DNA from: Acidovorax radicis N35 | Lineage (GTDB): Bacteria; Pseudomonadota; Gammaproteobacteria; Burkholderiales; Burkholderiaceae_C | NCBI RefSeq assembly: GCF_000204195.1 | Contig: NZ_AFBG01000003.1 | Location: 156,919-220,918 of the forward strand | DNA: 64,000 bases | Direction of reading: 5' to 3' | Shown here: positions 1 to 7,327 of the stretch, in pieces | Layout of the letters: every line of letters begins with the position of its first letter | Numbering within the stretch: position 1 is the first letter of the stretch | The notes under the pieces: generated by a model | Database searches by the model: none | What the model was told of the DNA's origin: nothing | What the model saw: the letters and a program-made list of their open reading frames with translations, nothing else | Made by a program: the position numbers and the translations under genes

Positions 1-2
1 CC

Positions 3-254
3 GAGAGCTACCGCGACGCGCTGTGGACCGAGGTGATCGCTGCCGTGGGTGCCCGGCGCGTCATCCCCATCCACTGGGACGACTTCTGGCAGCCGCCCGG
101 CCAACCCATGCAGCCCATGCCGCCGCCGCTCGACGACTTTGATGCGTCCATGGCCTACCTGCGCGCTCGGGGCAACCGCGAGGGGGTGGACGTGCGGCTG
201 CCGCTGGAATGGCTGCCGATGGATGTGTGGGCCGGGTTGGCGCAGAGCCGTTAA
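3..254 (+). CDS. MBL-fold metallo-hydrolase, C-terminal fragment (partial at window start)
   Basis: The reading frame is open from the first bases of the window and stops at 252-254, so only the last ~83 residues are present. The visible part contains VIPIHWDDF followed by a proline-rich loop. This resembles the C-terminal strand-His-Trp segment of UlaG-like metallo-beta-lactamase-fold hydrolases, where the histidine belongs to the metal site region. The N-terminal HxHxDH motif would lie outside the window, so the family call is inferred from the tail alone. The gene converges on the hydrolase-like gene that ends at 282. Confidence 0.55.
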   Translation, partial: ESYRDALWTEVIAAVGARRVIPIHWDDFWQPPGQPMQPMPPPLDDFDASMAYLRARGNREGVDVRLPLEWLPMDVWAGLAQSR

Positions 255-281
255 AGGCAAGTCCCTACCGATCTTGGCGGC

Positions 282-1103
282 TCACTGCGCGCCAACCGGC
301 ACGTACTGCTCGCTGTGCTCGGCCAGCCAGCGCTGCGAGAGATCGGTTCCGTGCTGGCTGGGATGGAAGTCGCGCCGCAGGTACTCGCGCCAAGGGCGCC
401 ATGTCTCCCGCACCAGACCCCCTTTGCCAAACAGCGTGCGCGCGGCGCTGGACCAGGTGCGCCAGTGCCACAGCGTGCCATCGCGGCGCAGGTTGCCCAC
501 CGTCTGGCGCAGCACATCGCCTACAAACACCATGGTGATGCGGCGAAACCAGGTGATGCGCCACTCGTGATTGCCGCCGAGGGCCTGGTAAATGTCGAAG
601 GCCGTGTTCTTGTGCTCGGACTCTTCGGCGCAATGCCATTGCCACATGGTGGCCAGGCGCGGCTCCGCCCCCTGCAGGGTCTCGGGGTGGGCTAGCAGCC
701 ATTCAGCCAGCAGGGCGGTGAAGTGCTCGTTGGCAGCCGTCACGGCCAGGGGGTGGCGGGGGTCGGCTCCGGCGAAAAGCTGCATGCGTTCCTGCGCGCG
801 GGATGCCCATTCGTTGACCAGGCCCTGCTTTTCGAGGTGCCCATTGAACAGCGCATGGATGCGGCGGTGGGTCGCCTCTTGTCCGATGAAGCCCCGGACC
901 TCGTCAGCGAACTTCGCGTGTTGCTCGGGCGGCATGGCCTTGTGCCCGCCCTTCACCGCGTCGATGAAGAATTGTTCGCCCACCGGAAAACTCATCGACA
1001 GCGCATTGAAGAACGCCGTGCGAAACGCATCGCCACCGCACCAGTGGCGGTCAAAGGGCGTTTCCAGATCAATGAGCAGGCGTCGCACGACGAGTTCGGT
1101 CAT
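282..1103 (-). CDS. PF10118-type 'metal-dependent hydrolase' with a ferritin-like diiron pattern
   Basis: A 273-residue protein matching the family annotated as predicted metal-dependent hydrolase. The visible metal-ligand pattern is that of a four-helix diiron protein: Glu43 in one helix, E76-x-x-H79 in a second, Glu126 in a third and E161-x-x-H164 in a fourth. This Glu / EXXH / Glu / EXXH series is typical of ferritin-like oxygenases and oxidases, so an oxidative role is at least as likely as hydrolysis. The substrate is unknown. The ATG is preceded by GGAGA about ten bases upstream. It is transcribed away from the TetR gene at 1240, and the shared spacer holds two matching palindromes, suggesting repression by that TetR protein. 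Confidence 0.75.
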   Translation of the reverse strand: MTELVVRRLLIDLETPFDRHWCGGDAFRTAFFNALSMSFPVGEQFFIDAVKGGHKAMPPEQHAKFADEVRGFIGQEATHRRIHALFNGHLEKQGLVNEWASRAQERMQLFAGADPRHPLAVTAANEHFTALLAEWLLAHPETLQGAEPRLATMWQWHCAEESEHKNTAFDIYQALGGNHEWRITWFRRITMVFVGDVLRQTVGNLRRDGTLWHWRTWSSAARTLFGKGGLVRETWRPWREYLRRDFHPSQHGTDLSQRWLAEHSEQYVPVGAQ

Positions 1104-1152
1104 GAGAAAGGGTCTCCGGGAGCACAGTGAAAAGAGAAAGTCCGGGGTTGTT

Positions 1153-1168
1153 GGTACTTTGTGGTACC
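1153..1168. promoter_or_regulatory. Putative TetR operator, copy 1 (GGTAC-N6-GTACC)
   Basis: Perfect five-base arms GGTAC and GTACC separated by TTTGTG, inside the divergent spacer between the PF10118 gene and the TetR gene. A second palindrome of the same length and arm sequence lies 44 bases further on. The operator role is inferred from position and symmetry. Confidence 0.55.
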
Positions 1169-1196
1169 AGTGGCTGGAATCATGGGGTGTACATGT

Positions 1197-1212
1197 GGTA
1201 CTGTCAAGTACC
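1197..1212. promoter_or_regulatory. Putative TetR operator, copy 2 (GGTACT-N4-AGTACC)
   Basis: Perfect six-base arms GGTACT and AGTACC with a four-base centre (GTCA), ending 27 bases before the TetR start codon. Its start is 44 bp from that of the first palindrome, about four helical turns, so two dimers could sit on the same DNA face. The operator role is inferred. Confidence 0.6.
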
Positions 1213-1239
1213 TGTGATCAACGAGGGAATCCGCAAGCC

Positions 1240-1854
1240 ATGACTGCCGTGCAAGAAACCACCCGACCAGGCGCCGCAGTGGGCGCCGAGCACCGCGCCC
1301 GCCTGCTGGAGGGCATGGCCCGCGCCGTGGCGGCCAAAGGCTATGCCGACACCACCATCGCCGACATCGTGCGCGAGGCCAGTGTGTCGCGCCGCACCTT
1401 CTACGAGAACTTTGCCGACAAGGCCGAATGCCTCACGGCGCTGTACGAATCCGCCAGCGGTAACGCACTGGCGGTGCTGCGCGGCGCCATCGACCGCCAA
1501 AGCGACTGGCAGGCACAGCTGGAGCAGGCACTTTCGGCGTATTTCGGTGCACTGGCCTGCAACCCGGTCTTGCTGCGCACCCTGTTCATTGAAATCCTGG
1601 GCCTGGGCATGCCCGGCCTGGCCGCGCGGAGGCGGGTCAATCAGCAGTTGGTGGACCTGATGCTGGAAGTGATCAACCAGCGCACTGGCGAGAGCCGGGG
1701 GGCTCCTTTGCATCCCGCGATGGCCGTGGCGGTGGTGGGAGGCATCAATGAAATGGTGCTGCAGTCCATCGAGCAGGGTCGGGCTGGGGCCCTGCAGGAG
1801 CTTGTAGTGCCGTCTGCGGCGCTGCTTCGGGCCGCGATTTCTGCAGATTTCTAA
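1240..1854 (+). CDS. TetR/AcrR family transcriptional regulator
   Basis: A 204-residue one-domain regulator. Residues about 38-58 form the TetR helix-turn-helix, with the family pattern TTIADIV...SVSRRTFYENF. The rest is an all-helical ligand domain of usual length. The frame is open far upstream, but the ATG at 1240 gives a normal TetR start and lies just after the two palindromes. It probably represses itself and the divergent diiron-type gene. Its stop codon overlaps, tail to tail, the stop codon of the P-type ATPase gene on the other strand (1851-1854), so the two genes share no spacer for a terminator. The ligand is unknown. Confidence 0.85.
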   Translation: MTAVQETTRPGAAVGAEHRARLLEGMARAVAAKGYADTTIADIVREASVSRRTFYENFADKAECLTALYESASGNALAVLRGAIDRQSDWQAQLEQALSAYFGALACNPVLLRTLFIEILGLGMPGLAARRRVNQQLVDLMLEVINQRTGESRGAPLHPAMAVAVVGGINEMVLQSIEQGRAGALQELVVPSAALLRAAISADF

Positions 1855-4367
1855 TGGGGTGTGGCTGCGACACGAAACCAGCGTTTGCAGCCCTGTAACA
1901 CGGCCACCGTGGCCAACCCGGCACCCAGTGCGGCCAGCCACTGCAGCACTGACAGCGGCGCGAATTTGAACGGTGCAGCCAGCCATGGCACCGTGGTGAC
2001 AGCTGCCAGCCCCGCCAGCGTGCCACCCAGCACCCAAAGGCTGACGGGCGTGAGGCCTGCCCACAGGCTGCGCCAGCTGGTTTGGCTGCTGCGGCTGGGC
2101 AGGATGAGCGCTGCGTTGGCGGCCACCAGCACGACAAAGGCGGCTGTGCTGGCGGTGGCGGCATGTGCCGCCTGGCCCAGCAGCCAGGCATACAGACCCA
2201 CCACGGCTGCTGTCACCACGCTGCCCTGCAGCAGGCTCAGCAGGATGTGGCGGGATGACAGCAGAGGCTCGTTCGCCTCGCGCGGCGGCTGCTGCATGAG
2301 GTCGGCAGCGCCTTCCTCGGCCTCGAAAACGATCGAGCAGGCTGGGTCGATGACCAGTTCCAGAAACGCAATGTGCAGCGGTGCCAGCACCAGCGGCAGC
2401 CCGAACAGCACCGGCAGCAGTGCCAGGCCAATGATGGGCACGTGCACCGCCAGCGTGTAGACCATGGCCTGGCGCAGGTTGGAAAAGGTCTGCCGTCCCC
2501 GATGAATCGCCAAAACGATGGCTGCGAAATCGTCGTGTAGCAACACCAGGGCGGCAGCCTCGCGCGCCACATCGGTGCCGCGCTGGCCCATGGCGATGCC
2601 GATATGCGCCGCCTTGAGGGCAGGGGCGTCGTTCACACCGTCGCCCGTCATGGCCACCACCTCGCCCTGGGCCTTGAGGGCTTCGACCAGCGCCAGCTTC
2701 TGGTGCGGCTTGATGCGCGCAAACACGCTGACCTGCCGGACTTGCTCGGCCAGCACCTGCGGTGGCATGTGGGCCAGCTCGTCGCCGGTGATCACGCGGT
2801 CGTTGGCGATGCCCGCCTGGGCTGCAATGGCGCGCGCGGTGCGGGGGTGGTCGCCAGTGATCATCACCACGCGAATGCCCGCCTGGCGGCACTGCGCAAT
2901 GGCCAGGGGCACCTCGGGGCGCAGCGGGTCGGCCAGGGCCACCAGGCCCAGCCATTCAAAGTCAAAGTCGTGCTGGGCGTCGGGCCAGGTGTCTTGTGTG
3001 TGGTGCCGTGCCTTGGCCACGCCCAGCACCCGCAGGCCCCGGTCGGCCAGGCGCGCAGCCTGGGCGCTGACGGCGGCGCGCTCGGCGTCGGGCAGGTGGC
3101 AAAGGTCGGCCACGGCTTCGGGCGCGCCCTTGGTGGCCACGGTGTCGTGCGCCGAGGTGCCGTCGCGCCACAGGTGGCTCATGGCCAGCAGTTGGGGCGA
3201 CAGCTCGTATTCGCGTGCCAGCGACCATGCGGGGTGCAGGTGCTCGGTGTCCACCAAGTGGTCCGCAGCCATGCGGTGAAAGGCCTGCTCCATGGGGTCG
3301 TGCGGTTCGATCTCGCTGGCCAGCACGGCGTATTCGAGCAGTTCGTGGAAGGCATCGGGCAGCGCGCTGCCGTCGGCTGCGGCAGGCAGGTTCTGCACAT
3401 CCAGCTCCTGGCCTGCAATGCAAAGCGCCGCCACCGCCATGCGGTTTTGTGTGAGGGTGCCGGTCTTGTCCACACACAGCACGGTGGTCTGGCCCAGCGT
3501 TTCGATGGCGTTGAGCCGCCGCGTGAGCACCTGCTGTGCCGCCAGCCGCCGTGCGGCCAGTGCCAGGAAGACGATCATGATCACCGGCAGCTCTTGCGGC
3601 AGGATGCCCATGGCCAACGTGATGCCTGCCAGCACGGCTTGCAACGCGTCGCCGCGCAGTGCCCAGAACAGGGCCACCAGCAGTGCGCAGAGCGACAGGC
3701 CGATGACCACCAGCTTGCGGGTCAGCCGGGTCATCTCGTCGCGCAAGGGCGAGGCCTGCAGCGCAATGGTGTCGAGCGACTGGCCAATGCGGCCCAGTTC
3801 GGTGTGGCGCCCCACGGCCGTCACCCGCAGCAGGCCCTGGCCGCTGACCACCAGCGTGCCTGCAAACACCTTGTCGGCAGGTTGCTTGGCCACGGGCTCG
3901 GATTCGCCGGTCAGCATCGACTCGTTGGCGGCCAGCTCGTGGGCTTGCAGCAGCGTGCCGTCGGCCGGGATGCGGTCGCCCTCGGCAATCATCAGCAGGT
4001 CTTCGCGCACCACGTCGCGGCCCGCAAGGCGCACCAGGGTGCCGCCGCGCAACGCCAGCGCGCGGGGGCTGGAGAGGTCGCGCAGGGCATTCAGCGCGTT
4101 GTCGGTGCGGCGCTCCTGCAGCACTGTGATCGCCATGATGATGACCACAAAGCCCAGCAGGATCAGCGCCTCGTGCGCATCGCCCATGGCGAGGTAGATG
4201 GCGCCTGCGCCCAGCAACAGCAGGAACATGGGCTCCGTGACCACGTCCCAGGCCATGTCGCGCAGCGTGCGGCGCTGGCTGATGCCCAGTTCGTTGGGGC
4301 CTTCCTCGCGCAGGCGCTGGGCGGCAACGGCTGGGTCGAGGCCGGTAGTGGAGTCGGTAGTGGGCAT
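1851..4367 (-). CDS. Cation-translocating P-type ATPase (P2-like)
   Basis: An 838-residue membrane pump counted from the ATG at 4367; a TTG twelve codons upstream also keeps the frame open but has no better ribosome site. Visible landmarks are TGES (153-156, dephosphorylation loop), DKTGTLT with the phosphorylated Asp300, KGAPE (413-417, nucleotide site) and TGDGVND (574-580, hinge). An N-terminal cation-ATPase domain precedes them, and six C-terminal helices follow. The M4 ion-binding stretch reads PQELP (257-261), where Ca2+ and Na+/K+ pumps have PEGLP or PEG-like forms. No N-terminal heavy-metal CxxC domain and no CPC motif are present, so it is not a Cu/Zn/Cd exporter. The ion could be Ca2+, Mg2+, K+ or another cation and cannot be told from sequence. 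Confidence 0.85.
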   Translation of the reverse strand: MPTTDSTTGLDPAVAAQRLREEGPNELGISQRRTLRDMAWDVVTEPMFLLLLGAGAIYLAMGDAHEALILLGFVVIIMAITVLQERRTDNALNALRDLSSPRALALRGGTLVRLAGRDVVREDLLMIAEGDRIPADGTLLQAHELAANESMLTGESEPVAKQPADKVFAGTLVVSGQGLLRVTAVGRHTELGRIGQSLDTIALQASPLRDEMTRLTRKLVVIGLSLCALLVALFWALRGDALQAVLAGITLAMGILPQELPVIMIVFLALAARRLAAQQVLTRRLNAIETLGQTTVLCVDKTGTLTQNRMAVAALCIAGQELDVQNLPAAADGSALPDAFHELLEYAVLASEIEPHDPMEQAFHRMAADHLVDTEHLHPAWSLAREYELSPQLLAMSHLWRDGTSAHDTVATKGAPEAVADLCHLPDAERAAVSAQAARLADRGLRVLGVAKARHHTQDTWPDAQHDFDFEWLGLVALADPLRPEVPLAIAQCRQAGIRVVMITGDHPRTARAIAAQAGIANDRVITGDELAHMPPQVLAEQVRQVSVFARIKPHQKLALVEALKAQGEVVAMTGDGVNDAPALKAAHIGIAMGQRGTDVAREAAALVLLHDDFAAIVLAIHRGRQTFSNLRQAMVYTLAVHVPIIGLALLPVLFGLPLVLAPLHIAFLELVIDPACSIVFEAEEGAADLMQQPPREANEPLLSSRHILLSLLQGSVVTAAVVGLYAWLLGQAAHAATASTAAFVVLVAANAALILPSRSSQTSWRSLWAGLTPVSLWVLGGTLAGLAAVTTVPWLAAPFKFAPLSVLQWLAALGAGLATVAVLQGCKRWFRVAATPH

Positions 4368-4481
4368 GTGGACCGTGAAGCTGCGTTGCAAGGAGGGTCG
4401 CAACGGTGCAACCGTTATACCGCGCGCTGGTGTCTGCAGCCCTGATGCAGCGCAGTGGGCCGCACCCGGGGTCCTTTCCTT

Positions 4482-4751
4482 AGAACCTGTTCAATGTCTT
4501 TTTGGAGATTGCATTGGAGTGCAATCGGGATGAGTGGATGCTTCGGATGCGCCGCATGGGCTCGTGCCCATGCAAGCAGCAGAGGCGCCCAATCGCCCGA
4601 TTTCACTCCAACCCTTCGGGCAAGTGCCTTGCCGGGCGGTCTGCGGTGTTGCGGCGCTTGCCAATAGCCGAGCTATTGGCTGCGCACCGCGCCTAGCATC
4701 CCATCCCGGCAAGGTACTTGTGCAACTCCAAAAAGACGTTGAACAGGTTCT
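4482..4751. mobile_element. MITE-like non-coding element with 26-bp terminal inverted repeats
   Basis: The ends 4482-4507 and 4726-4751 are inverted copies matching at 25 of 26 positions; the outer arm starts AGAACCTGTTCAA. Inside is a nested pair: CAAGTGCCTTGCCGGG near 4621-4636 and its near-complement near 4707-4722. At the core is a perfect nine-base hairpin, GCCAATAGC-CGA-GCTATTGGC (4660-4680). No transposase or open frame of note lies inside, and no target duplication is obvious. The right end donates the last base of the rubredoxin stop codon. I recall similar arms dispersed in Acidovorax-type genomes, but only this copy is in the window. Confidence 0.6.
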
Positions 4752-4915
4752 CACACCTCGCACATCACAAAGTCTGCCTTGCCGACATTGCACTCCGCGC
4801 AGCGCCAGTCGTCGGGCACGTTCGCCCAGAGGGTGCCGGGCGCGATCCCGTGGTCGGGCAGGCCCGCAGCCTCGTCGTAGATCCAGCCGCAAACGGCACA
4901 CATGTAGATTTTCAT
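4751..4915 (-). CDS. Rubredoxin
   Basis: A 54-residue protein of normal rubredoxin length with two CxxC knuckles: C6-A-V-C9 followed by GWIYD, and C39-A-E-C42 near the end. These four cysteines bind one iron for one-electron transfer in the cytoplasm. Also typical are the IAPGT and DDWRC segments. It lies downstream of the cytochrome b gene with a 32-base gap on the same strand and may be the last gene of that operon. The stop codon TGA uses the terminal base of the adjoining MITE-like element, so the element inserted exactly at the gene end. Redox partner unknown. Confidence 0.9.
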   Translation of the reverse strand: MKIYMCAVCGWIYDEAAGLPDHGIAPGTLWANVPDDWRCAECNVGKADFVMCEV

Positions 4916-4947
4916 GGGGTGTTTCTTTCGTGGTCGGTGGCTATGAC

Positions 4948-5715
4948 TCAGTCGTCATCGTGGTGCCGTTGGCGTTCGGCTGATATGCCGCTGGCAACCC
5001 AGCCGTTGGGCGACTGCTGCCACTGCCAGGCACCGAAGGCCAGTGTCGCGATCAGCAGCAGGGCGGCGAGCCAGGTGCGGTTCTTCGGGACCAGATCGGG
5101 CCCGTTGCCCGCCACCCGGCCGGTGAGCATGGGCAGCGCCTGGTTCTTGCGGCGCAGCACGCTCAAGCCTGCAATGAGCGCGATGTGGGCCAGCACCACA
5201 AACAGCAGGGCGTTGCCGAAGAACTTATGCGCCTCTTCCATCACCTCTCCCATCCAGTGGCCACCCAGCGCAGCGCCCCAGTCGTTGTACGTGGCGTAGC
5301 CACTGAGCGTGAGGGGCACCACCAGCGCCAGCAGCAACACGATGGCCAGTGCCATCAGCAGGTTCTGGCCCTGGCGCCAGTTGATCTGTGTGACCGATGG
5401 CGCCTGGGGCAGAGCGCGCAGCCATGCGGGCGCCCCTGCCAGCTTGCGCCACAGCAGGCCCAGGCCCGAGGTGCGCGGCCCGAAGATGCCGTACAGCAAG
5501 CGAAAGCCCAGCAGTCCCGCCATGGTGTAGCCCAGGGTGACGTGCAGCAGCCGCCAGTGCTCGCCGTCGGCCGTGGCGTAGGCGCCCACAAAGCACAGCG
5601 CAAAAAGCCAGTGGAACATGCGTGTGGGTGCGTCGATGACCCGGCGGCTGGGCACTTTAGCGGGCGCTGGCTGCACTGCAGCACTGGCAGGGTGAATGGA
5701 AGGGATGTTGTTCAT
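4948..5715 (-). CDS. Cytochrome b561-type membrane subunit of the SHP/DHC operon
   Basis: A 255-residue integral membrane protein with about four to five hydrophobic helices. Histidines in the first helix (TRMFHW), in the second (WRLLHVTLGY), and in the later EEAHKFFG and VVLAHIALI segments are the expected ligands of b-type haems. The ATG at 5715 is preceded by AAGGAAA on the minus strand. Family knowledge: cytochrome b561-like proteins pass electrons from the quinol pool to periplasmic c-type partners. Upstream on the same strand are a diheme cytochrome c and a DUF1924 (SHP) protein, the recognised partner set, so it probably feeds electrons through the diheme protein to SHP. A 157-base gap separates it from the diheme gene. 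Confidence 0.82.
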   Translation of the reverse strand: MNNIPSIHPASAAVQPAPAKVPSRRVIDAPTRMFHWLFALCFVGAYATADGEHWRLLHVTLGYTMAGLLGFRLLYGIFGPRTSGLGLLWRKLAGAPAWLRALPQAPSVTQINWRQGQNLLMALAIVLLLALVVPLTLSGYATYNDWGAALGGHWMGEVMEEAHKFFGNALLFVVLAHIALIAGLSVLRRKNQALPMLTGRVAGNGPDLVPKNRTWLAALLLIATLAFGAWQWQQSPNGWVASGISAERQRHHDDD

Positions 5716-5872
5716 CGTGTTTTCCTTGATGGGACGCAGGTCAGTTTCGATGCAGATCGAGAGCGGCGAACAGGGCTCAGCGAAGCGGTTCTGGCTAGGC
5801 GCTGTGTCGTAGGCAGTACGGCCAGTACGACAAGACACGGCAACGACGCCAGAAGAGTTCTGTTCACCGCTC

Positions 5873-6397
5873 TCAGTCGTTCCAGGCGCGACGCGAACGG
5901 GCATCCAGCCCTGCGGGCATGCGCAGGTCGTGGTCGTCAAACTGCCCCTGGTCCGCGCCCGTGTGGCAGGCCGCGCAGTTGGCGGCGCTTTTCACGCTGG
6001 CGAGCTTCCAGGTGGCGGGTTCGATCTTTCGGTGCTTGCGTTCAAACCAGGCCGAACGGGTGATGCGGTCCTCGGGCGGCTCCTCGTTCACGCGCTTGTA
6101 GGTGCCTGCGTGGGCCTGCAGCCACTGGTTGAGCTGGCGCACGGTGGCTGCGTCGAGCGATGCGTCGGTGCCGTAGTGCTTGTCCAGGCCCGCCATCATG
6201 CGGTTCCACGACGCTGCGGGCAGCAGGCCAGGCGGGTAGGCGGTGTGGCAGGCGGCGCATTCCTGCGTGTAGGCGCTGGGTACGTTGCGGGGCATGGCGC
6301 GCCCGCCGTCTGCATGGGCGCCGGACAGCGTCATCGTGGTGAGCACGCAGAGGACGGCGGCCATGGCAGCGGGGCGGAGGTGGGAAAGTTTTTTCAT
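5873..6397 (-). CDS. Diheme cytochrome c (DHC type)
   Basis: A 174-residue exported protein with an N-terminal signal sequence (about residues 1-29, ending GAHA). It has two covalent haem motifs, both CAACH, at 47-51 and 141-145. Length and spacing fit the DHC family described as the redox partner of the sphaeroides haem protein (SHP). It starts 11 bases after the stop of the DUF1924 gene and is followed by the cytochrome b gene. Role inferred from family and neighbours: periplasmic electron transfer between cytochrome b and SHP. Confidence 0.85.
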   Translation of the reverse strand: MKKLSHLRPAAMAAVLCVLTTMTLSGAHADGGRAMPRNVPSAYTQECAACHTAYPPGLLPAASWNRMMAGLDKHYGTDASLDAATVRQLNQWLQAHAGTYKRVNEEPPEDRITRSAWFERKHRKIEPATWKLASVKSAANCAACHTGADQGQFDDHDLRMPAGLDARSRRAWND

Positions 6398-6408
6398 GGT
6401 GCTGCAGT

Positions 6409-6813
6409 TCAAGGCTTGAGGGCGCTGAGGTAGGCCAGCACATCGGCTTTTTCGACGGCCGTGCATTCGCGGCTCAGCACGTCGTTGCAATTGCGGCGAA
6501 ACCATTTTTCGACCTTGGCGGTGTCGGTGAAGGCCTTGGGGTTGAACGCCGGGGCCAAGGGCGCAATCGATTTGCCAGTGCTGGCGTGTTTGCCTTGCGC
6601 GGTGGGCGGCGTGCCGTGGCACGAGGCGCAGGACCACTCGCCGCCGTGGCGGGTGGTGAAGAGCACTTGGCCCTTGTCGGCGTTGCCCGGACTGCCGGCC
6701 TGTGCGCTCCAGTGGGCGAGCTGCTGGGCGGCGGTGGTGTCTGCGGCGTGGCTCGGGCTGGCTACTGTCCAAGCAAACAGTGCTGCAACTGCCAGGTGGC
6801 GAACGGTTGTCAT
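6409..6813 (-). CDS. DUF1924 / sphaeroides haem protein (SHP)-like monohaem cytochrome c
   Basis: A 134-residue exported protein: signal peptide to about Ala23, one haem motif CASCH (62-66), and a C-terminal segment WFRRNC. In characterised SHP the sixth haem ligand is an asparagine that detaches on reduction so the haem can bind O2. Here Asn108, directly followed by Cys109 with another Cys at 117, is the natural candidate and suits the disulphide known near that ligand. No methionine stands in the usual distal place. The ATG at 6813 has AAGGA upstream. It is the first gene of the DHC/cytochrome b operon and is divergent from the two-component genes, which likely control it. Confidence 0.8.
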   Translation of the reverse strand: MTTVRHLAVAALFAWTVASPSHAADTTAAQQLAHWSAQAGSPGNADKGQVLFTTRHGGEWSCASCHGTPPTAQGKHASTGKSIAPLAPAFNPKAFTDTAKVEKWFRRNCNDVLSRECTAVEKADVLAYLSALKP

Positions 6814-6864
6814 CGTGGGGTCCTTTTGAGTGTCTTCGTGTGTTGCCATTGTTGAAACGGCGGC

Positions 6865-6903
6865 CTGAACGGCGCGTGAAAGAGCCGTTCATCGGCCGTT
6901 CAG
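6865..6903. promoter_or_regulatory. Tandem and inverted GCCGTTCA boxes in the SHP / PepSY divergent spacer
   Basis: GCCGTTCA occurs at 6884-6891 and again at 6895-6902, an 11-bp direct repeat. An inverted copy, CTGAACGGC (6865-6873), is a perfect complement of 6895-6903. Tandem half-sites one helical turn apart are typical of OmpR-family response regulators, and the gene at 7328 encodes one. The site lies between the two divergent units, so one binding event could serve both. Binding is inferred. Confidence 0.55.
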
Positions 6904-6925
6904 AAACTGCGCAGGACAATGGCCC

Positions 6926-7321
6926 ATGTTTTCGACGAGCTGCCGCACACCCACACGCCGCCACGCCGCACGCCTGGCGGTGGCTGCGTGGGCGCTGTGG
7001 GGCACGGCGTTGGTCGCGCCGTCCGCTGCGGCCAGCGGCCATGACGACCATGACCGCGCCCGGCAGGCCGTGCAGGCAGGCCAGGTGCTGCCCTTGCCCG
7101 CAGTGCTGGAGCGCCTGCAGCGCGAAGTGCCCGGCCAGGTGCTGGAAGTGGAGCTGGAGCAGGAGCGGGATCGCTGGATTTACGAGATCAAGCTGCTCAC
7201 ACCTGCCGGGCAGTTGACCAAGGTCAAGCTGGATGCACGCACTGCCGAGGTGCTGCGCATCAAATCGCGCGACGATCAACGAACCGGCCGAGAACACCGG
7301 CAAGAGCGGCCTCGCAATTAG
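6926..7321 (+). CDS. PepSY-domain periplasmic protein
   Basis: A 131-residue protein with a basic N-terminus and a hydrophobic segment ending VAPSAAAS (about residue 37), consistent with export. It then has one PepSY-type unit: QAGQVLPLPAVLERLQ followed by a strand pair ending in KVKLDARTAEVLRI. PepSY proteins next to two-component genes are thought to act as periplasmic inhibitors or signal modulators. The stop codon is six bases before the response regulator start, so the three genes form one operon. The C-terminus is rich in Arg, Glu and Gln and looks disordered. Confidence 0.78.
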   Translation: MFSTSCRTPTRRHAARLAVAAWALWGTALVAPSAAASGHDDHDRARQAVQAGQVLPLPAVLERLQREVPGQVLEVELEQERDRWIYEIKLLTPAGQLTKVKLDARTAEVLRIKSRDDQRTGREHRQERPRN

Positions 7322-7327
7322 CCACCC

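Noticed and set aside
2604..4445. 613-codon open frame on the plus strand opposite the P-type ATPase
   Set aside because: GC-rich antisense shadow with Gln/His/Arg-rich low-complexity translation and no domain; the minus-strand ATPase has all catalytic motifs.
5760..5850. Inverted repeat TGTCGTA / TACGACA between the diheme and cytochrome b genes as an operator or terminator
   Set aside because: The pairing is interrupted and no T run or promoter accompanies it; too weak to list as a feature.
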